Assembly (NCBI RefSeq): GCF_006539125.1
Contig: NZ_BJMK01000011.1
Span: forward strand, 1-57,815
Reading direction: 5' to 3'
DNA: 57,815 bases
DNA from: Gluconobacter sphaericus NBRC 12467
GTDB lineage: Bacteria > Pseudomonadota > Alphaproteobacteria > Acetobacterales > Acetobacteraceae
A program made the translations under genes and the position numbers. This document shows, piece by piece, positions 54,040 through 57,815 of the stretch (positions are counted from its first letter, which is position 1; every line of letters begins with the position of its first letter). The notes under the pieces are model-generated. The model was not told the origin of the DNA. It made no database searches and worked only from the letters and a program-made list of their open reading frames with translations.

Positions 54040-55527
54040 TTACCCGCCGATCACAGTTGCGTGTTCCCGATCCCAGCGGCGCGTCAGAGGCTCAAGGCAG
54101 AGCAGCAAAACGACCAGAGCAGCAGCGATTTCACACAAGGTGCGGAAAAGCCCGGCATAAAGAGACGCCCCACCGCCGCCTGCGATGGCTTCCGGAGACA
54201 GCGCAGCCTGATTGGCGATAAGGCTGCCCACATACATGGCAATGCCCCACAGCAGATAGAGCGCGCCCATCATAAAGCCACTCAACCGGGCGGGCGAATA
54301 ACAGGCCACAACGGCCAATCCCAGACCAATTGTCAGCAGTTCACCCAAGGACAGAAAGCCATATCCCACTACCATCACCCAAGGCGACACCAGCCCGTCC
54401 GCATGGGCAGCAGCAGCCCACCACACGCCAAACCCCAAGGCGACCATGGCATAGCCAAGGATCATCTTGCGGGCATGGGACGTCTGTTTCTGCTGTTGTC
54501 CCATCCGGTTGTAGAGAAAGGCCAGCGCCGGACTGAGAGCCATAATCCAGAGAGAATTGAGAACCTGAAACTGCCCTGCCGACATATGAAACAGCGTCAC
54601 GCCGCCAATACGGTAATCTCCAGAGACGCCACGAAGGGCAAAAAGTGTCAGGGACGTCATCATCTGCTGGTAGAAAACAAGATAGATCGTCCCCTGCAGG
54701 CACAGCATATAGGTCAGCCGCAATCCCGGACGTTCGGCTTTCGGCGCCCGCACATACAGCGCTACCCAGATCGCCGCGAGAATTGCCCCTGCTGCCGTTA
54801 CGCAAAGCCGTGCCAGAGTATCGCTCCCCAGAATCCATGCGTTGAAAACGGTCATAATGACGAGACCAGCCCCGACCAGTCCAAACCTGCGCAGTGGCAC
54901 AGGCTGTTTTTCAGAAGCGGGCGTGGTGGCATCAAGCCAGCTGGAGCGCAGCACATAATATAGCAATCCGACCCCAAGCCCGACCGCGCATGCGGCAAAC
55001 GCAGAAGGCGCGCCATAATGGATCTGCAACCATGGCGTCAGCAGCATGGAAACCGTCGAACCGACATTGACGGACATATAATAGAGCGTGAAAGCGGCAT
55101 CGAGCGCCGCGTCATCGTTCTTATAGATCCGGCGCACCAGATTTCCGGCATTGGGTTTGAACAGCCCGTTTCCCGTGGAAATGAGAGCCATCGCCACCAG
55201 AAGCAAAATATGGGACTGCAATGCTGCGGCCAGAACCGCATAGCCGCCTGTCAGCAGGAGCGCGCCCATGACGACGGTTCGCCGCGCTCCCAGTACGCGG
55301 TCTCCAATGACACCGCCAACTAAAGGCGTAATATAAGTGAGCGCCCCGAAGGCGCCCATCATGAGGTTGGCTGCTGCATCACCCATTCGGAGATGCACGA
55401 CCATGAACAGCGTGAGAACGGCCTGCATACCGTAATATCCGAACCGCTCCCACAGTTCGATGGCCAGAACGACAGTGAACGCCCTACGGCGCATCCCGGG
55501 GGCGGAAGGAAGAGAAGAAGCAGTCAT
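54040..55527 (-). CDS. POT family proton-coupled peptide transporter
   Basis: Inner-membrane symporter for di- and tripeptides, 495 residues, with about 12-14 hydrophobic helices. Family motifs are ELWERFGYYGMQAVLTLFMV (the ExxER-type proton motif with E and R at about 24-28), GGVIGDRVLGARRTVVMGA and the PTR2 second signature region FTLYYMSVNVGS. Later the TIGLGLAVVACYSPARLSGF stretch with a helix-ending Pro-Ala-Arg is also typical. It is probably the uptake partner of the exported prolyl dipeptidyl peptidase. It lies on its own on the minus strand, with a tiny membrane gene upstream. Confidence 0.92.
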   Translation of the reverse strand: MTASSLPSAPGMRRRAFTVVLAIELWERFGYYGMQAVLTLFMVVHLRMGDAAANLMMGAFGALTYITPLVGGVIGDRVLGARRTVVMGALLLTGGYAVLAAALQSHILLLVAMALISTGNGLFKPNAGNLVRRIYKNDDAALDAAFTLYYMSVNVGSTVSMLLTPWLQIHYGAPSAFAACAVGLGVGLLYYVLRSSWLDATTPASEKQPVPLRRFGLVGAGLVIMTVFNAWILGSDTLARLCVTAAGAILAAIWVALYVRAPKAERPGLRLTYMLCLQGTIYLVFYQQMMTSLTLFALRGVSGDYRIGGVTLFHMSAGQFQVLNSLWIMALSPALAFLYNRMGQQQKQTSHARKMILGYAMVALGFGVWWAAAAHADGLVSPWVMVVGYGFLSLGELLTIGLGLAVVACYSPARLSGFMMGALYLLWGIAMYVGSLIANQAALSPEAIAGGGGASLYAGLFRTLCEIAAALVVLLLCLEPLTRRWDREHATVIGG

Positions 55528-55563
55528 GCAGAACCCGTCAGAAACCAGAAGACGGGCCGCACC

Positions 55564-55713
55564 TTAGGGCAAATGCCACTCTCCGGCGAGGATCAGTGCG
55601 TGCGTACTGATAATGCCCAGAACCATCACGAAGATCAGCGCCACAATACCGCCGACGATATCACTCCACGGCCATTCCGGCAGCCTCGACCGGACGCGAC
55701 GCACCATCCCCAT
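55564..55713 (-). CDS. Tiny single-helix membrane protein
   Basis: A 49-residue frame with a charged N-terminus (GMVRRVRSRLPEWPW) and one hydrophobic helix (VGGIVALIFVMVLGIISTHAL). It begins four bases after the stop of the dnaJ-like gene, so could be made by coupled translation. The start is at 55713 or 55707. No family is recognised. The clear basic-inside helix is the main support. Confidence 0.45.
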   Translation of the reverse strand: MGMVRRVRSRLPEWPWSDIVGGIVALIFVMVLGIISTHALILAGEWHLP

Positions 55714-55717
55714 CTCT

Positions 55718-56638
55718 TCAGCTTTCCTGCTGGCTGAAGAAGGCCTCCAGCTCGGGAGACACAGTACCGATATGAACCTGCAACGTCACCAGCAGATCAC
55801 CAGCCGGATGCTTTTTATCGCCTGCGACCCCCCGCCCGGACAGACGCAAGACCTTACCGCTGTCAGAATGCTTCGGAATCTTGACCGAAACATCACCCTT
55901 GGGCGTCGGAACGGCGATCTTGCCGCCCAGAATAGCCGTCTTCAGATCGAGGTTCTGCGTGATCCGCAGGTTACGCCCCTCACGGACATACCGGCTGTCA
56001 GGCGTGACCGTAATCGTCAGAAGCGCGTCACCCGAAACACCCGGCTGCCCGTCCATTCCCGGACGACCAGGAGCGCCCTTGCCGCGCACGCGCAGGGTCT
56101 GGCCATCTTCCACCCCTGGTGGAATACGGACCTCGGTATGCCCGCCTTCGCCCAGTGTCAGATCCAGGGACGTCCCCAGAACAGCCTGCTGGAACGAAAT
56201 CGTCACAGCATAGCGGCGGTCGGAACCCTTGGACGCACGACGACCGGCCGAGCCGCCCGGCTGGAAATCGCCACTAAAGCCGCCACCAAACATGTCCGAA
56301 AAGAAAGAACCCAGATCTTCCTGACTGAAACCGCCCTGGAAGCCCTGTGCGCCCCCACGCGGACCGCCCGGGCCATATCCACCACCGCCAAAGCCAGCAC
56401 CGAACGGTCCCCGTTCCTGACCGTCGGCATCAATCTCACCGCGATCAAAACGCGCGCGCTTTTCCTTGTCGCCGATAATATTATAAGCCTGCCCGACCGC
56501 CTTGAAACGTTCCTCGGCCTTCTTGTCGTCCGGATTGTGATCCGGATGGTACTGCTTGGCCAGTTTCCGATACGCGCTGCGGATTTCCTTGTCCGTCGCC
56601 GTTTTCGAAACGCCCAATACCGAATATGGGTCGCTCAT
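55718..56638 (-). CDS. DnaJ-class co-chaperone (CbpA-like)
   Basis: Type II J-domain co-chaperone, 306 residues. The J domain (about 1-70) has DPYSVLGVSKTATDKEIRSA and the HPD motif in KQYHPDHNPDD. A Gly/Phe-rich linker (about 75-135) holds repeated GFGGGG and GGFSGDF stretches. The C-terminal substrate-binding domains follow, with ISFQQAVLGTSLDLTL, GRPGMDGQPGVSGDALLTITV and VKIPKHSDSGKVLRLSGRG. There is no zinc-finger region, so it is not DnaJ proper. Its start overlaps the stop of the upstream small gene by four bases. Confidence 0.95.
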   Translation of the reverse strand: MSDPYSVLGVSKTATDKEIRSAYRKLAKQYHPDHNPDDKKAEERFKAVGQAYNIIGDKEKRARFDRGEIDADGQERGPFGAGFGGGGYGPGGPRGGAQGFQGGFSQEDLGSFFSDMFGGGFSGDFQPGGSAGRRASKGSDRRYAVTISFQQAVLGTSLDLTLGEGGHTEVRIPPGVEDGQTLRVRGKGAPGRPGMDGQPGVSGDALLTITVTPDSRYVREGRNLRITQNLDLKTAILGGKIAVPTPKGDVSVKIPKHSDSGKVLRLSGRGVAGDKKHPAGDLLVTLQVHIGTVSPELEAFFSQQES

Positions 56639-56793
56639 GTCATCTCCCCGTCTTCTTCAGGTCCCTCATCCAGCAGGGAAATCAGGACCGCAATGACTTC
56701 ATCCTGCGGGAATCCGGCCCGCACACCGTCTGAGATCAGGGCCTGCAGCTTTGGGCGAAGATAATCCTCTGCGGGATGTCCATCGTCTGCCAT
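56635..56793 (-). CDS. Small acidic protein upstream of the CbpA-like gene
   Basis: A 52-residue acidic protein (ADDGHPAEDYLRPKLQALIS then DGVRAGFPQDEVIAVLIS) with two short helices. It has a good ribosome-binding site, GGAGG seven bases before ATG 56793. Its stop overlaps the CbpA-like start by four bases, so the two are coupled. Some J-domain genes are paired with small modulators such as CbpM, but this sequence shows no likeness to CbpM that I can see. Function unknown. Confidence 0.7.
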   Translation of the reverse strand: MADDGHPAEDYLRPKLQALISDGVRAGFPQDEVIAVLISLLDEGPEEDGEMT

Positions 56794-56840
56794 TTCTGAT
56801 CCTCCGTTATCCCCAAATGTGTGATCGCACGAAACTGGGG

Positions 56841-57789
56841 TCAATGTTTCAGAACAAACTCTGCAATATCAGACACTACTGCACCATCCAGCGGAAGTGA
56901 TCCATCCGCCGCCGGAGCAACACCAAGATCCGCCAGCGTATGGATTACATTCGGCAGTAGAACAACCTGCGCTTTCGGATCAGCCGCCTTCAGCAGTGGC
57001 AGGTCTTCAATTGCGCTAACCTGACGATCCGCCGTCACCTGCATGATCAGAAACGGCCCACGATAAGCCCTGAGTAGAACGACAGGATCATGACGGAAAA
57101 GATCGATCATGTAGTCCTGAACGGCTGGATGAAACAGCTAACGCAGTCCCGGGTGCAGCGTCTGGACATTCACATGACGCCCGGCTGCAAGGGCATCAAT
57201 CGCCCCGTCGATCTGCGGTAGCACTGTCTGCGCTGCAGGCATGGCATGAAGCTGGCTACGCAGCACTTCACCCAGAGGTCGACCGGCAGCGGCCAGAAGG
57301 ATCAGCCCGCAAATATCGGCGCCCCCCCTGCGCAGAAGCCAAGGCGACAAGCCCACCCTCGCTATGTCCTGCGAGCCAGACATAGCGTACACCAGACTTA
57401 CGCCGGATGACGGTAATCCAGTTCCGTACATCGGTGGCATAGTCAGCAATCGTAACGTGATTACCATCCGCTACGGCCTGTTTACTGCTGAACATGCCGT
57501 GCTTGTCGATCCGGACGGAAGAAATACCGCGTTTCGCCAGCCCATCTGCAATCTGCCGCAGCGTCGCAGGCTTTGGCCCGAGAGCCGAGTTTCCATCCCG
57601 GTCCGTCGGTCCAGAGCCCGAAATCATCAGAACGACGGGCGTATTAGCCCCAGCATTTACCAGGGTCCCTTCCAGCGGTCCCAGAGGCCCAGGCGCTTCA
57701 ATGACAGCACTCTCAGCCGCAAGGGCATAAGACGACAATCCACCAAGGGATAACAGGTACAAAAGGAAACGAAACACTACCGGCTTCAT
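56841..57789 (-). pseudogene. Exported alpha/beta hydrolase, inactivated by a frameshift and a stop
   Basis: The gene would encode a roughly 315-residue periplasmic hydrolase. A signal peptide (RFLLYLLSLGGLSSYALA) leads into a strand-turn core with PVVLMISGSGPTDRDGNS and the nucleophile motif AGHSEGGLVALASAQGG. At a run of seven G (C on the plus strand, 57322-57328) one extra base shifts the frame. Restoring it gives ADICGLILLAAAGRPLGE. In that frame an amber TAG (plus-strand 57138-57140) then interrupts HPGLR-stop-LFHPAVQDY. The end follows with YRGPFLIMQVTADRQV and LLPNVIHTLADL, the family Asp/His region. Two lesions make loss of function likely. Confidence 0.85.
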
Positions 57790-57815
57790 TCTGTGTCTCC
57801 CGTTCAGGTACCCCC

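Noticed and set aside
55613-56764. 383-codon open frame opposite the CbpA-like gene
   Set aside because: Antisense shadow with no recognisable domain.

Overview
The window is a 57.8-kb piece of a chromosome from an acetic acid bacterium, most likely Gluconobacter or a close relative in the Acetobacteraceae. The evidence is a long-chain mannitol dehydrogenase of Gluconobacter type, two OprB-type porins, a circularly permuted two-piece tmRNA next to an alphaproteobacterial SspB, a type-2 ArgC, ThyX instead of ThyA as the visible thymidylate synthase, and high-GC coding sequence. Nearly all of it is ordinary core genome with dense, often overlapping genes. No CRISPR array, prophage or insertion sequence was seen.

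Layout. 0-10.5 kb: clpB, an aldo/keto reductase, an exported dipeptidyl peptidase, glutaredoxin 2, a YqgE/AlgH protein, and an SDR-PPK2-GT61 operon. 10.5-16.2 kb: a DEAD-box helicase and a methyltransferase on the minus strand, then dapF-mtaB-ftsY on the plus strand. 16.2-24.5 kb: a two-gene unit encoding a tail-anchored pseudokinase and a small membrane protein, then purA, hisZ and serC, tRNA-Leu(CAA), argC and mazG. 24.6-32.2 kb: a Ser-rich small protein, the queuosine genes queA-tgt, an MgtC-family gene remnant, a periplasmic purine unit (adenosine deaminase plus purine nucleoside permease), and queG with a ribbon-helix-helix protein. 32.3-39.4 kb: a TerB/DnaJ protein, a frameshifted DUF3309 gene, mannitol dehydrogenase, a FUSC transporter, a DegP/HtrA protease, Mrp, a tiny lipoprotein and tRNA-Thr(TGT). 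39.4-39.8 kb is an AT-rich non-coding stretch. 39.8-47.3 kb: thyX, the tmRNA, sspB, a VOC protein, a polysaccharide ABC exporter, a SPOR-tailed lytic transglycosylase, an exported peroxiredoxin and a DUF1643 protein. 47.3-57.8 kb: a POTRA-only periplasmic protein, two OprB porins flanking a Fur-box TonB receptor, a POT peptide transporter, a CbpA-like co-chaperone and a broken alpha/beta hydrolase gene.

How the genes work together. Several neighbouring genes point to nutrient capture at the envelope: porins, the siderophore receptor, the exported peptidase, the POT transporter, and the adenosine deaminase/purine permease pair. ssrA and sspB lie side by side, so the degradation tag and the adaptor that delivers tagged proteins to ClpXP are genetic neighbours. 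The tmRNA tag is ANDNSEVLAVAA, and SspB keeps a C-terminal ClpX-docking-like tail. queA, tgt and queG give the last steps of queuosine synthesis, but Tgt has lost the three cysteines that normally bind zinc.

The strongest candidates for undescribed biology are the pseudokinase/membrane-protein pair (16.26-18.71 kb), the zinc-ligand-less Tgt, and the stand-alone tandem-POTRA protein. Three pseudogenes (MgtC remnant, DUF3309, alpha/beta hydrolase) are clear from frame analysis. All calls were made by reading the sequence; no database search was run.
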